Below are positions 47,728 through 57,844 of a DNA stretch of 64,000 nt, piece by piece. A program made the position numbers and the translations under genes. The first letter of the stretch is position 1, and each line of letters starts with the position of its first letter. The notes beneath the pieces are model-generated. The model saw nothing but the letters and a program-made list of their open reading frames with translations. It had not been told where the DNA came from and made no database searches. Origin of the DNA: Sepiola atlantica (lineage: Eukaryota > Mollusca > Cephalopoda > Sepiida > Sepiolidae); assembly GCA_963556195.1 (NCBI GenBank), contig CAUVYP010000244.1:3928501-3992500 (forward strand), in the 5' to 3' direction.

Positions 47728-49409
47728 TTCAGGATGATGAAAATTTGACCACTTGAGGGATCAACACGAATCCGGGAGTATAAGCCATTTAATCCCCTTT
47801 TGTCAAATCCCCATTCAATTTCAAAAGTTTCCAGTTTTTCACCTTTTTTCGAAAACGAATGAATTTCATAATTTAAATCAATAACAAAAATTGTTCCATT
47901 TTTTTCACACAAAGAAATTAAACTTTTTTGTGTTTTTAAAGAATTTTTTAAATGAAAAAAAGGAAAATTATTTTGTCGTTCAAAAAACAACAGATTTTTT
48001 TCGTCCCCTAAAAAATTTCGACCACAAACGACAAAAATGTTTGATGATGAAATGAAACACATGTCACGGGGAACGAAATCTCCATTTGTTGATTTAGAAA
48101 ATTCAAATTCAATCAGAATTTTCCCATTTTCATTCAATTCAATCAACGATTGATTTTTTAAATCGCAAATAAAAATGTGTTTGTCATTTTTATTTACGTT
48201 AATCGAACTTATATTTCGATCATTTATTGATTGATTATTTATTGATTTTGGCAAATTGAATCGATTTTCTTGGATTAATTTCTCAGCTTTTCCGCGGACG
48301 AACGAGACGGATCCGATGTCTCGGCTTTCCAACGATTTCCGCCAATAATCCGGAAATGTGACGGACAATTCACACTTCGTCTCCGTCTTTGGTTGTCGCA
48401 ACGAATGTCGGAATAATGGAAATCGCGGCGAGTCGACCAAGAATTTCATTCCGTCAAGAATGTCGACATCTTTCCGATCTTCACGAGAAGAAGAAGAAGA
48501 AGAAGAAGAGAAGAAATGTTGGAAATTCATCCGCCATGTTTGGATTTCTCGCAGAATTTGTTGATTTTCCTGCAAGATTCTTCGCCATCTTTGCATCTCT
48601 TCTTCGCTTTCGCGTTCGATTCGCTCGCTCAGATTGAAAGCGTCTTCTTTCGCCTTTTCCACAATCGTTTCGTAATCCGACCAGATTTCCGAAACTTTCC
48701 GATCGCATTTCGATGTTAAGTCCGACAAAAATCCACTAACACTTTCACTCGACATCTTCACACGTGCCTCAAATTCGGACATTTCTCTCTCCACCGTGGG
48801 GAGTTGCTCCTCTCGTTTCAAAGCTGCCTCCCTCACCTTCAAGGGAGCCACATTCGCGCACTTGTCGGGGATCAACGACTCACTCGGATGAGCAGCGTAA
48901 CATTTCGCGCAATAACAATTGCCGCATCCTTCACAGAACAATTCACACTTTTCCCCATGAGAAGCGCAATTATTATTCCGATCCATCATCATCGCGATCG
49001 CATCCGACTTCTCCATTGCGTCCAAATCTTCGCAAATGTGCATCTTTAGCAATTTTTTGTGGGATCGGATGCAAGTGTTGCAAAACAACATTTCGCATTC
49101 CGCGCACCAATACTTCGCCGGGGATGATACGCCATCCTCCGAACACAAATCACAGGACCATTCCGACGAAGACAATTCTTTCCGCAAGATTTCCTTCCGC
49201 AAAATCGGGGAGATGACAAATTCTTCCCAATTCGCGAATTCTTCTTCGCATTTCGGACATTTGCAAATTGTCTTCGCTTCGTCTAAAGTATTGACGAAAC
49301 ACGATTCACAGACGCCATGGAAACATGGAAGCGATTTGGAAAGTCTGCTTAGTTGGCAGTCGCAGCCCACACATTCGTAGAGAGATTCCTGTTGATTCGA
49401 AGAAGCCAT
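47724..49409 (-). CDS. TRIM-like protein (RING, two B-boxes, coiled coil, propeller-like C-terminus)
   Basis: The start is taken as the ATG at 49409 (ACAATGG, good context), because a CAG splice acceptor lies 19 bases upstream and the longer reading to 49454 would run into its pyrimidine tract. Of 561 residues, 13-54 form a RING (C13, C16, C29, H31, C34, C37, C51, C54), the mark of a ubiquitin ligase. About 86-125 and 148-190 are two B-box zinc segments. About 195-300 is coiled coil, ending in a poly-Ser run encoded by a GAA-type microsatellite. From about 390 on are repeats like NHL/beta-propeller blades ('DKHIFICDLKNQSLIELNEN'). Domain order is TRIM-NHL-like. Target and pathway are unknown. 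The coding exon has no intron. The C-terminus seems cut by a frameshift at about 47725. Confidence 0.87.
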   Translation of the reverse strand: MASSNQQESLYECVGCDCQLSRLSKSLPCFHGVCESCFVNTLDEAKTICKCPKCEEEFANWEEFVISPILRKEILRKELSSSEWSCDLCSEDGVSSPAKYWCAECEMLFCNTCIRSHKKLLKMHICEDLDAMEKSDAIAMMMDRNNNCASHGEKCELFCEGCGNCYCAKCYAAHPSESLIPDKCANVAPLKVREAALKREEQLPTVEREMSEFEARVKMSSESVSGFLSDLTSKCDRKVSEIWSDYETIVEKAKEDAFNLSERIERESEEEMQRWRRILQENQQILREIQTWRMNFQHFFSSSSSSSSREDRKDVDILDGMKFLVDSPRFPLFRHSLRQPKTETKCELSVTFPDYWRKSLESRDIGSVSFVRGKAEKLIQENRFNLPKSINNQSINDRNISSINVNKNDKHIFICDLKNQSLIELNENGKILIEFEFSKSTNGDFVPRDMCFISSSNIFVVCGRNFLGDEKNLLFFERQNNFPFFHLKNSLKTQKSLISLCEKNGTIFVIDLNYEIHSFSKKGEKLETFEIEWGFDKRGLNGLYSRIRVDPSSGQIFIILN

Positions 49410-49427
49410 TGTTGAAATGATGAAAAC

Positions 49428-49442
49428 ACTGAAAAAACAAAA
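49428..49442 (-). other. Splice acceptor before the TRIM-like start codon
   Basis: The minus strand reads TTTTGTTTTTTCAG followed by TGTTTTCATC and then the ATG at 49409. A tract this strong, just 5' of a well-placed ATG, predicts a 5'-UTR intron reaching to a donor at about 51901 or 54620. Confidence 0.7.
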
Positions 49443-49472
49443 TATGGAAGGCATTAGATTTCGGAATAGTTG

Positions 49473-49475
<3 letters not shown>

Positions 49476-49510
<35 letters not shown>

Positions 49511-49639
49511 TTAAAACAGAATTAGAATAATAAAGCAATTTTTTCAAACATAACTCAATCCCATAACTAAGTTACATTTTAGCATAGGAATAAGAAAGCC
49601 TTAGAGAAAACAACGTTAATTAACTCACAGTTAGTATAA

Positions 49640-49672
<33 letters not shown>
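49476..49672. repeat. (TA)n microsatellites
   Basis: Two (TA) runs at about 49476-49505 and 49642-49672, inside the predicted intron. Confidence 0.9.
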
Positions 49673-49679
<7 letters not shown>

Positions 49680-49699
49680 GACTTTTCTGACTGTAAATC

Positions 49700-49886
49700 T
49701 GTGCACCATTTTTTAGTTCCTGTTTACTTGCCTCCCCACGAGGGCAGAGTTAGACACAAATAGGTCTTTAAAGTGGACAAAATAAAATTGCCTTAGTCTA
49801 GAAGGATTTCTTATACCCTAATTGAGGACAGAAAAGATGAAGAGTATCAGAAACCGATACTACACTTTGCTCCTAGCCGAAAATAG
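49700..49886 (-). mobile_element. Second SINE-like family with U2-like head
   Basis: On the minus strand it starts 'TTTTCGGCTAGGAGCAAAGT' then 'GTAGTATCGGTTTCTGATAC', resembling U2 snRNA positions of the first family but more diverged. The core 'AGAAATCCTTCTAGACTAAG' and tail 'CCTCGTGGGGAGGCAAGTAA' follow. The core recurs at 27055, 27300, 36330, 38828 and 53208. No target duplication was found. Confidence 0.65.
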
Positions 49887-49889
49887 AGA

Positions 49890-49965
49890 GGGGGGCGAGA
49901 GAGAGGATGTGTGTGTGTGTGCGCTTATCTCTAATGTATGTGTGTATGTATGTGTGTGTGTCGAT
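49890..49965. repeat. GA- and GT-rich microsatellite
   Basis: Purine run followed by (GT)n; no gene. Confidence 0.8.
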
Positions 49966-50276
49966 ATAAGCCCCCCCTCTTGATCGGTGACAAGTGTATT
50001 TTATGTTGTTAAATGTAAAACATCGAGGTTTCACATCGAGTAAAATATGGCGCCATCTTGAATACGGCTTTACAAGGCTGCAAAGCCATCGATTTAAAAA
50101 AGATAATTAGAAAAGTTATTTTTCTTGCCTTTGGTAACATTTATTTGTTGACTACTTTTTTTCTTGTTGAAAATTCTACACAATCGCCCTAAGTCCGAGT
50201 GGCAATATCGTAAAATCACACGTAATCGCTAAAAAACGTAGCCCCCCTTAAAATGAACAAAATTGGTTAAAAAGAA

Positions 50277-50839
50277 GGCGATCTTCTAGTTTGACGTCGT
50301 AAATTATCGAGGAAATTGTTGAGCTCGTTAGGCCACGCCCACGCCCATATTTGGAGTGCCCATATATGAATTGAATGCTTGTTTACGTTTTGATTTTTTG
50401 GGGGATTTTTGGACACAATATATTTTAAACATTATTGTTACACCATTACAATATATCGTGTAACATTGTAAATAAAATATCGTATAAAAATCTATGTATT
50501 TTGTTTTGAAACTTAAAATTTCGTGTAAAAATCTGTTGATATACTTTTGAAATCACGGTAAGTAAAAATGTTTCAAATATCGTATAAAAATCTATTTGTT
50601 TGGTTATGGTTAAAATATCGTATAAAATCTATTTATTTTGTTAAATAATGGTGTACAAATAATTAAATAATGGTGTAACAATAATGTTTAAAATATATTG
50701 TGTCCAAAAATCCCCCAAAAAATCAAAACGTAAACAAGCATTCAATTCATATATGGGCACTCCAAATATGGGCGTGGGCGTGGCCTAACGAGCTCAACAA
50801 TTTCCTCGATAATTTACGACGTCAAACTAGAAGATCGCC
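50277..50839. mobile_element. MITE copy 1 with 8-bp target duplication
   Basis: Long terminal inverted repeats (about 170 bp, tips GGCGATCTTCTAGTTTGACG) flank an AT-rich centre with sub-repeats ('aaatatcgtataaaaatcta'). The 8 bp AAAAAGAA lies on both sides (50269-50276 and 50840-50847). No transposase is present. 8-bp duplications fit hAT or P-type mobilisation; the tips do not match the P-type element here. Confidence 0.93.
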
Positions 50840-51051
50840 AAAAAGAAAAATCGAAAAACTAATTTTAGAATTTAGAGTGGGGGATTATTTTTTATATAAA
50901 TTTAACTGCCCTAAAATCGTAGAATGGCCAGGAAATGGGGGATTATTTTACGTTTAATTTATGTAAGAAACTGATCTCCGACTTGAAATTAAGAGTGGGT
51001 TTTTTTTTTCAGGGTTCTGACACGTAATCGCCTTATAAAAGTAGAATCTTT

Positions 51052-51610
51052 GGCGATCTTCTAGTTTGACGTCGTAAATTATCGAGGAAATTGTTGAGCT
51101 CGTTAGGCCACGCCCACGCCCATATTTGGAGTGCCCATATATGAATTGAATGCTTGTTTACGTTTTGATTTTTTGGGGGATTTTTGGACACAATATATTT
51201 TAAACATTATTGTTACAAATCTGTTGATATACTTTTGAAATCACGGTAAGTAAAAATGTTTCAAATATCGTGTAAAAATCTATTTAAAATTTCGTGTAAA
51301 AATCTGTTGATATACTTTTGAAATCACGGTAAGTAAAAATGTTTAAAATATCGTATAAAAATCTATTTGTTTGGTTATGGTTAAAATATCGTATAAAAAT
51401 CTATTTATTTTGTTAAATAATGGTGTAAAAATAATTAAATAATGGTGTAACAATAATGTTTAAAATATATTGTGTCCAAAAATCCAAAAAAAATCAAAAC
51501 GTTAACAAGCATTCAATTCATATATGGGCACTCCAAATATGGGCGTGGGCGTGGCCTAACGAGCTCAACAATTTCCTCGATAATTTACGACGTCAAACTA
51601 GAAGATCGCC
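51052..51610. mobile_element. MITE copy 2 with 8-bp target duplication
   Basis: A sister of 50277-50839 with the same tips and interior, rearranged in its sub-repeats. The 8 bp GAATCTTT lies on both sides (51044-51051 and 51611-51618), so it inserted independently and was not copied by local duplication. Confidence 0.93.
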
Positions 51611-51901
51611 GAATCTTTTTTTAATCAGTGGTTTTATTCTACAATAAGATCAGAAGAGGCAAAAAGGGGGAGGGGGTTATGTCTGATTTTTTTATGTGAA
51701 AACAAATTGTAGAAGTAAAAAAAAAAAGGAATTCATTAAAATGAGACAAAAAAAATAGGGCGTGGTCGTCTATCTAAAAGTTTCAATCTATTTTTTTATC
51801 TAACGAAAGTTGGTACCGCTCAAATACACCAGCACCATTCTATTAAAGTATATTTTGTTTTCTTTATATATAATATAATATTTTGAAATCACATTACTTA
51901 C

Positions 51902-52060
51902 AGGTTAAGATTTTCGTCGATTTTTGGAGAAGATTCAAGAAGGACGATATTCACTGTTGACTCGATTGTTATGGCGAGGTGAGTGGGCGCAGCGATGGTG
52001 GGCGTGGCATTGGCAAAGACACACGTGATCATTTCAAGCAATTTGATTGGATGTTTCTCG
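51902..52060 (-). promoter_or_regulatory. Candidate promoter and non-coding first exon A of the TRIM-like gene
   Basis: Minus strand, 5' to 3': a CCAAT box in 'CCAATCAAATTGCTTGAAA', CACGTG-like sequence, then 'TTCTCCAAAAATCGACGAAA' ending at a GTAAGT donor (intron from 51901). The first-exon motif and the CCAAT block are shared with 54621-54803. No TATA box is seen. It points at the acceptor at 49429. Confidence 0.55.
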
Positions 52061-52074
52061 CTCGTGTTACGTAA

Positions 52075-52960
52075 CTTCTATTTTTATCTCTTCTCATGTA
52101 GAGAGAGAGGAGGAGGAGTAGGGCGAGTGGGAGGAAGAGAAAGAGAGCGCGAGGAAATATGTGTATGCGTGCTGATATGTGTGTATGTGTGTGTGCGGTG
52201 ATCTCTCTCTAAGCTGATATGCGTGCGTGCTGATATATCTCCCTCCCTATCTCTCTAAGTGGTTTCTCTTTCTTTTATTTCTCCTCATGTAGAGAGAGAG
52301 AGGGAAAGAGGAGGAGGAGAGCGAGGGGGGGGGGGGATTTGTGTATGCGTGCTGATATATGTGTGCGCGCGCGGTGATCTCTCTCTAAGCTCATATGCGT
52401 GCGTGCTTATATGTCTCCCTCCCTATCTCTCTCTAATATAAGTGGAGGGCGGTGATGGTTAGGGGTCACGTCTATTTCGCATCCAAAAAACAAAAAAACA
52501 TTTGGTTAACTGCCCTAAAAACTAGTTATTACTACGTTTTGATAGATTTCTATTCATAAAACCTATTAGACTTTAAAAAAAAACTATTAAAAATATTTTT
52601 AATATAAACTATTTGAAAAGTATTATTTTTATTTCTTCTCATGTAGAGAGTGTGGGGGAGAGAGAGGGAGGTGAAGAGAGAGGGAGTAAGCGAGGGGATA
52701 TGTGTATGCGTGCTGTTATGTATGCGCGGGCGGAGATCTCTCTCTGTAAACTCATTATGTGTGCGTGCGTGAGTGCTTATATGTCTCCCTCCCTATCTCT
52801 CTTTTATTTCTCCTCATGTAGAGAGGGAGGATGAGGAGGAGGAGAGAGAGAGGGGGGAAATATGTGTGTGCGTGCTGATATATGTGTGTGTGTGCGTGGT
52901 GATCTCTCTCTAAGCTCATATGCGTGCGTGCTCATATATCTCCCCCCCTATCTCTCTCTA
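52075..52960. repeat. ~180-bp purine/GT-rich repeats, about 4 copies
   Basis: Units start at 'ctcctcatgtagagagag' near 52088, 52280, 52636 and 52812. Each runs through 'tatgtgtatgcgtgctgata' and 'ggtgatctctctctaagctc'. Confidence 0.8.
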
Positions 52961-53204
52961 ATATAAGCAAAACGCAGAGCGAAAAACATTTGGTTACTGC
53001 CCTAAAAAGCTAGATTTATTACTAAGATGTTTAATATATTTTAATGTTGTTACATTTCTATTCAGAAAAAAAAATATCAGACTATTTAAAAAATAAAGTC
53101 TTAAAAAATATTTTTAAAATAAACTATTTAAAAAAAGTATTTTCAAACAATCAAAAATAAAACGGAATTAATTCCGTTTGATTTTTGATTTTCTGACTAC
53201 TTTA

Positions 53205-53275
53205 TCTTATCTGTCCTCGGTCAGTGAAGGAGAAATCCTTCTAGACTGACGCAATTCGATTTTCACAATATAAGC
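53205..53275 (+). repeat. Second SINE-like family, fragment
   Basis: 'tctgtcctcggtcagtgaag' plus 'gagaaatccttctagactga' is the family core, placed directly before a LINE fragment. Confidence 0.6.
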
Positions 53276-53845
53276 TTCTAGGAACGACTTTTACTCCAGA
53301 CCTGAAATGGAAGACTTCCCTCAAATCCGTTGCCAAGGTCGCCGGAATGTTGGATCATTCTATCGCTCCAGAAAGTATCTCACCTCTGACGCAATTCTCT
53401 ACTTGTATAAGAGTCAAATGCGTCTCAAGATGGAGTATTGTTGCCACATCTGGGGAGGTGACGCACACACAAACATTTTCTGCATTGACAGAGGACAATA
53501 CCGACTCTGAAATCTAGCGGGAAATGTTTTCTAAACAGATATTGCTAGTCTTTCTCTGCTCTATCGGTATTTTCATCGTAGGTGCTCAATAGAGTTCCAA
53601 TCTATGCTCAACCATGTAAAACATTCACACCAAGAAGCCGTCTAACTACAACCATTGAAAATACTTTTCATTTTTTCCGTAGTGTAGCCAAAACAAAACG
53701 AGACTTCCAAGAGAACAGTTTCTTTCCCAGAATAACTCGTCTACGGAACACCATACCACGGGACTGCTTCATAGTTGACTACAACATGATCGTTTTCAAG
53801 TCCAATATTAATAAATTCTTGTTGAGCCGTCTTTCTAAATAATCA
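53270..53845 (+). pseudogene. Jockey/CR1-type LINE, C-terminal fragment
   Basis: It reads 'NVGSFYRSRKYLTSDAILYLY', shifting to 'MEYCCHIWGG', then 'RDFQENSFFPRITRLRNTIP' and 'FKSNINKFLLSRL'. This matches the C-terminal domain of the LINE at 62087 at lower identity. The RT is missing. There are several frame changes. Confidence 0.75.
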
Positions 53846-54164
53846 AACTCTGCCCAGTGTCAACCATCGTTACCAAACCTCCCGCCACACTCATTAACCC
53901 TTGTCCTTGAGTGGCCTTTGGAACTTGATAAGCACCGACTCGCTAGTAGATAAAAAGTCGATGGAAAAAATCCATCTAATGTCCCCCCCCCCCCACACTA
54001 AGAGTTTTGTTTTGTTAAATCATGTCGAATAGATAGAAAACTGAACACACCACTAAAAATTTAAACAAGGAAGTTTATTTAAATCTATGCTTATAATATG
54101 AAAGAGTGGGAAATGTGTTTTTTGGAAATGAGCTCCCATATGATTTCAGTTGTTACGGAGTTAG

Positions 54165-54410
54165 TTCCGAGTATTGACGGAGAATCTAGAGTAAGTCCCG
54201 GATATGATCGAAGCCCTTTACGATTTGAAAGCCATTTTGAAGAAGTTTTTTAAATCTTTTTTATTAAGTGACAAAAACTGTTTTTTACCCTAAACTAACC
54301 ATTCGAATGCTTAGTGTCGTCTGCCTTTTTACATTTCTTTCGCGGCTTTCAAATCGTAAACTGCTTCGGCCATTTTGAGGACAAACTCAGGATTCTCAGT
54401 CAATATCCAG
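54165..54410. repeat. Imperfect foldback
   Basis: 'ctttacgatttgaaagcc' (about 54219) pairs with 'ggctttcaaatcgtaaact' (about 54345), with weaker pairing outside. No ORF. Confidence 0.65.
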
Positions 54411-54620
54411 GACTGGCTATGTAAGTAAGTTAAGTTTGTTTAACACAAACTTTAGGACAGTGAAATAGGTGCTCGTATATATCTCCCAATTAATTGTTTG
54501 TATATAATCTGAAAATAAATAGATTGTATTCTTTAAAAAAGTATTAAATTGGCGAGTTTCATCGTTATCGGCCGCCTTCAAATTATTAATATAATATTTT
54601 AGAATTAAAATTTTACTTAC

Positions 54621-54803
54621 AGTTTTTATACAATCAGGTTACGATTTTCGTCGATTTTGGAGAAACTTCAACGAGGAAAACTTCAAATTGTAAAATGACT
54701 TGCTGACGTTATTATTGAAGAATGAGAGACGAAGGTCAACTCTTCTTCTTATATAGGAATAAAACACGTCATCAACTGATGATTTTCAAGCAATTTGATT
54801 GGA
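54621..54803 (-). promoter_or_regulatory. Candidate promoter and non-coding first exon B
   Basis: Minus strand, 5' to 3': CCAAT box (54791-54803), CRE-like TGATGACGTGT (about 54765-54775), TATA box CCTATATAAG (about 54749-54757), then a putative first exon from about 54722 to 54621 ending at a GTAAGT donor. It shares CCAATCAAATTGCTTGAAAA and 'CTCCAAAATCGACGAAAATC' with candidate A at 51902-52060. The TATA-to-start spacing is an inference. Confidence 0.6.
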
Positions 54804-54894
54804 TGATACGTAAAACAAAATGAAACTAGGATTTTCCGTTCAGATTCCGAGAAAAATGATCAACAAGTTTTTCTAGGAATATAACCACCCATCC

Positions 54895-54938
54895 ACAGAA
54901 GAGAGAGAGAGAGAGAAAGGGAGATGGAGAGAGACACG

Positions 54939-54984
<46 letters not shown>

Positions 54985-54985
54985 T
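54895..54985. repeat. (GA)n and (TA)n microsatellites
   Basis: GA run at about 54900-54935 followed by a TA run to about 54980. Confidence 0.9.
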
Positions 54986-55225
54986 GATAGAGAGAATCGT
55001 TTTCTACAGAAATATTCACTGTTTTGTTTGAGTCACACATTATGTAACAAGAACAAATATTCAGAAGATGCGTCCATCCAATCTGCGCGTTTAGCGATGT
55101 AAATCCAAATCAAATGCTATTTCAACAATATATGCGTGGACGCATCTCCAATCAAACACTACTCCAATAATAGACGGACAGACAGAAATTCTCTTTGAAT
55201 CTTAAACGTGAATCCAAGCTTATTC

Positions 55226-55520
55226 ACCTTAACCCTAACTCTAACCCTTACCATAACCCTAATACTAACCCTAACCCTAATCCTAACCCTAACTCTAACC
55301 CTAATCTTAACCCTAATCCTAACCATAACCCTAACCATAACCACAATCCTAACCCTAACCCTAATTCTAACCCTAACCCAATCCTAACTCTAACCCTTAC
55401 CCTAACTTTTACCCTAATATTAATCCTAACCCTAACCCTGACCCTAACCGTAATCTTTATCCTAACCCTAACATTAATCCTATCCCTAACCATAACCCTA
55501 CCTCTAACCCTAACTCTGCG
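55226..55520 (-). repeat. Degenerate telomere-like repeat block 1
   Basis: About 48 units of CCCTAA and variants (CCATAA, CTCTAA, TCCTAA) run in one direction. The degeneracy marks an old interstitial block. Long open frames here are artefacts. Confidence 0.92.
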
Positions 55521-55659
55521 TGGACGTATCTCAAAATCAAAGGCTACTTAAACAAGATATGTGTGGACGTATCTCCACATCAAAGGCTGATTCAACAATA
55601 AACGGATGGACAGACAATTCTATTTGAAACTAAATCGTGAATCCAAACTTATTCACCCA

Positions 55660-55772
55660 AACCCTAACCCTAACCCTAACCCTTACCCTAACCCTTACCC
55701 TTACCCTTACCCTTACCCTAACCCTAATCCGAACCCTAACCATAACCCCAACCCTAACCCTAACCCGAAGCT
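55660..55772 (-). repeat. Degenerate telomere-like repeat block 2
   Basis: About 18 units of CCCTAA/CCCTTA. Both blocks are preceded by the same sequence ('cgtgaatccaa.cttattcac') and lie between copies of 'gtggacg.atctcca', so they are parts of one larger repeat unit. Confidence 0.92.
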
Positions 55773-56034
55773 ACGAACGACGGAGAGAGACCCTTAAAAA
55801 GATGCGTGGACGAATGGAAAAATGTTAAAACATCTCAAATAATTAAATCTTAAAACATCTCAGATAATTAAATGTTAAAACATCTCAGATAATTCAAGTT
55901 TACTGACATGAAATCTAAAATAATTCTGTAAAAACTAATAAAATTATGTTGAAAAATGATTCAATTTAATTCGTAAAAACTGATTTTGACAAATAGAAAA
56001 TAATTTCTGATTGGAATTCAAGTTTAAGATAAAA

Positions 56035-56208
56035 AGTCTTTCATTCTTTCTTTCTTTCTTTTTCTCTTTTTTCTCTCTTCTTGCTCTCTCTCTCTTTCTC
56101 CTTCTCTTTCTCTTTCTCTCTCTCTTTCTCTTTCTCTCTCTCTCTTTTTCTCTCTTTCTCTTTCTCTCTCTCTCGCTTTCTCTCTTTCTCTTTCTCTCTC
56201 TCTCGCTT

Positions 56209-56240
<32 letters not shown>

Positions 56241-56280
56241 TCTTTCTTTCTCTTTCGCTCTCTCTCTTTCTCTCTCTGCG
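56035..56280. repeat. CT-rich microsatellite
   Basis: Continuous (TTTC)n/(CT)n over about 245 bp. Confidence 0.95.
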
Positions 56281-56319
56281 CGTTTAGTGATGAAAATGCC
56301 ATTTCAAATGCAACTATAG

Positions 56320-57000
56320 ATATAAGTGGACGCATCTCCAAATCAAATACTACTTCAACAATATATAAGTGGACGCATCTCCAAATCAAATACTACTTCA
56401 ACAATATATAAGTGGACGTATCTCCAAATCAAATACTACTTTAACAATATATAAGTGGACGCATCTCCAAATCAAATACTACTTCAACAATATATAAGTG
56501 GACGCATCTCCAAATCAAATACTACTTCAACAATATATAAGTGGACGCATCTCCAAATCAAATACTACTTCAACAATATATAAGTGGACGCATCTCTAAA
56601 TCAAATACTACTTTAACAATATATAAGTGGACGCATCTCCAAATCAAATACTACTTCAACAATATATAAGTGGACGCATCTCCAAATCAAATACTACTTT
56701 AACAATATATAAGTGGACGCATCTCCAAATCAAATACTACTTCAACAATATATAAGTGGACGCATCTCCAAATCAAATACTACTTCAACAATATATAAGT
56801 GGACGTATCTCCAAATCAAATACTACTTTAACAATATATAAGTGGACGCATCTCCAAATCAAATACTACTTCAACAATATATAAGTGGACGCATCTCCAA
56901 ATCAAATACTACTTCAACAATATATAAGTGGACGCATCTCCAAATCAAATACTACTTCAACAATATATAAGTGGACGCATCTCTAAATCAAATACTCTTT
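56320..57000. repeat. 43-bp satellite, about 16 copies (left part)
   Basis: The unit 'caatatataagtggacgcat' plus 'ctccaaatcaaatactacttcaa' repeats with very few changes. The array is interrupted by a LINE ORF and resumes at 57657-57840. Confidence 0.95.
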
Positions 57001-57002
57001 GT

Positions 57003-57654
57003 TTAGGGTCGTGTATCAGAACAAGGTCATTTCTAGATGCCCAGTCTGACAGTACCTCACCGTCACTGTCCGCTGCTGAGTATCCCCAGTCAGGGTGGTG
57101 ACTGTTAAAGTCCCCCACATAGATTGCAGGGTGGGGGAGGGTGGGTCGAACCTGCATGTCCCAGTCGGCACTCGGAGGCTTGTACACATTGGTAATATGG
57201 AAGCCGCCAATGGTTATGGCGTTTGAGTATTGTGTTGTTGTCAGGTGGTTTGCTCCAGCTATGTCTGACCGCACATAGGTGGCAAGTCCATGTTTGGCAT
57301 GGGGTATGTAGCACAAGAGGCCAAAGCCATTGATGGTGTAGCGCCCTGCAACCTCTATGCCAATGTGGGTCTCTTGGAGGCAGATGACATCAATAGAATG
57401 TTGGGAGGCGAGGATTTCGATGAGGCTTCGCTTGGCAGCAGAAAGGCCTTCATCATTTAGTTGTAGTATGCGAAGAGCAGGCCCTACCGCTAGGTGCCCT
57501 TGAGGCTGTCTGCTTTTGGCATTTGGACTGTGACTAGGATTCTTCGACTTGGCTCTCTGGCATCGTCTCTTAGAATTTAGTCTGCTGGTTGGATCATTTG
57601 TTTCCCCAGGCAAGCCTGGGTACTGACGGGGGACGCGTCGAGAACGCTGATCCA
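57003..57654 (-). pseudogene. LINE endonuclease (EEP/APE-type) fragment inside the satellite
   Basis: An uninterrupted frame from ATG at 57654 encodes a basic N-terminus and then an exonuclease-endonuclease-phosphatase domain: 'LRILQLNDEGLSAAKRSLIE', 'DVICLQETHIG' (catalytic Glu), 'GGFHITNVYKPP', and 'AIYVGDFNSHHPDWGY' (catalytic Asp/Asn). It stops at the satellite boundary before the final SDH motif and has no RT. In a LINE this enzyme nicks target DNA. The missing 3' side is unusual, because LINE copies are normally 5'-truncated. The frame itself shows no stop. Confidence 0.82.
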
Positions 57655-57656
57655 TT

Positions 57657-57840
57657 GTCTCCAAATCAAATACTACTTCAACAATATATAAGTGGACGCA
57701 TCTCCAAATCAAATACTACTTCAACAATATATAAGTGGACGCATCTCCAAATCAAATGCTACTTCAACAATATATAAATGGACGCATCTCCAAATCAAAT
57801 GCTACTTCAACAATATATAAATGGACGCATTCTAAAATCA
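57657..57840. repeat. 43-bp satellite (right part)
   Basis: About four further units of the same satellite, starting mid-unit at 'ctccaaatcaaatac'. The last ones vary (atgctact, aaatggacgc). Confidence 0.93.
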
Positions 57841-57844
57841 AATG

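Noticed and set aside
49410..49454. Upstream ATG giving a 576-residue TRIM-like protein with a hydrophobic leader
   Set aside because: The leader would be encoded by the pyrimidine tract of a strong splice acceptor; the ATG at 49409 has better context.
55195..55551. ORFs rich in NPNPNP or LTLTLT
   Set aside because: Translations of degenerate CCCTAA repeats on both strands.
56024..56389. Charged (EREK) and Ser/Leu-rich ORFs
   Set aside because: Translations of a CT microsatellite.
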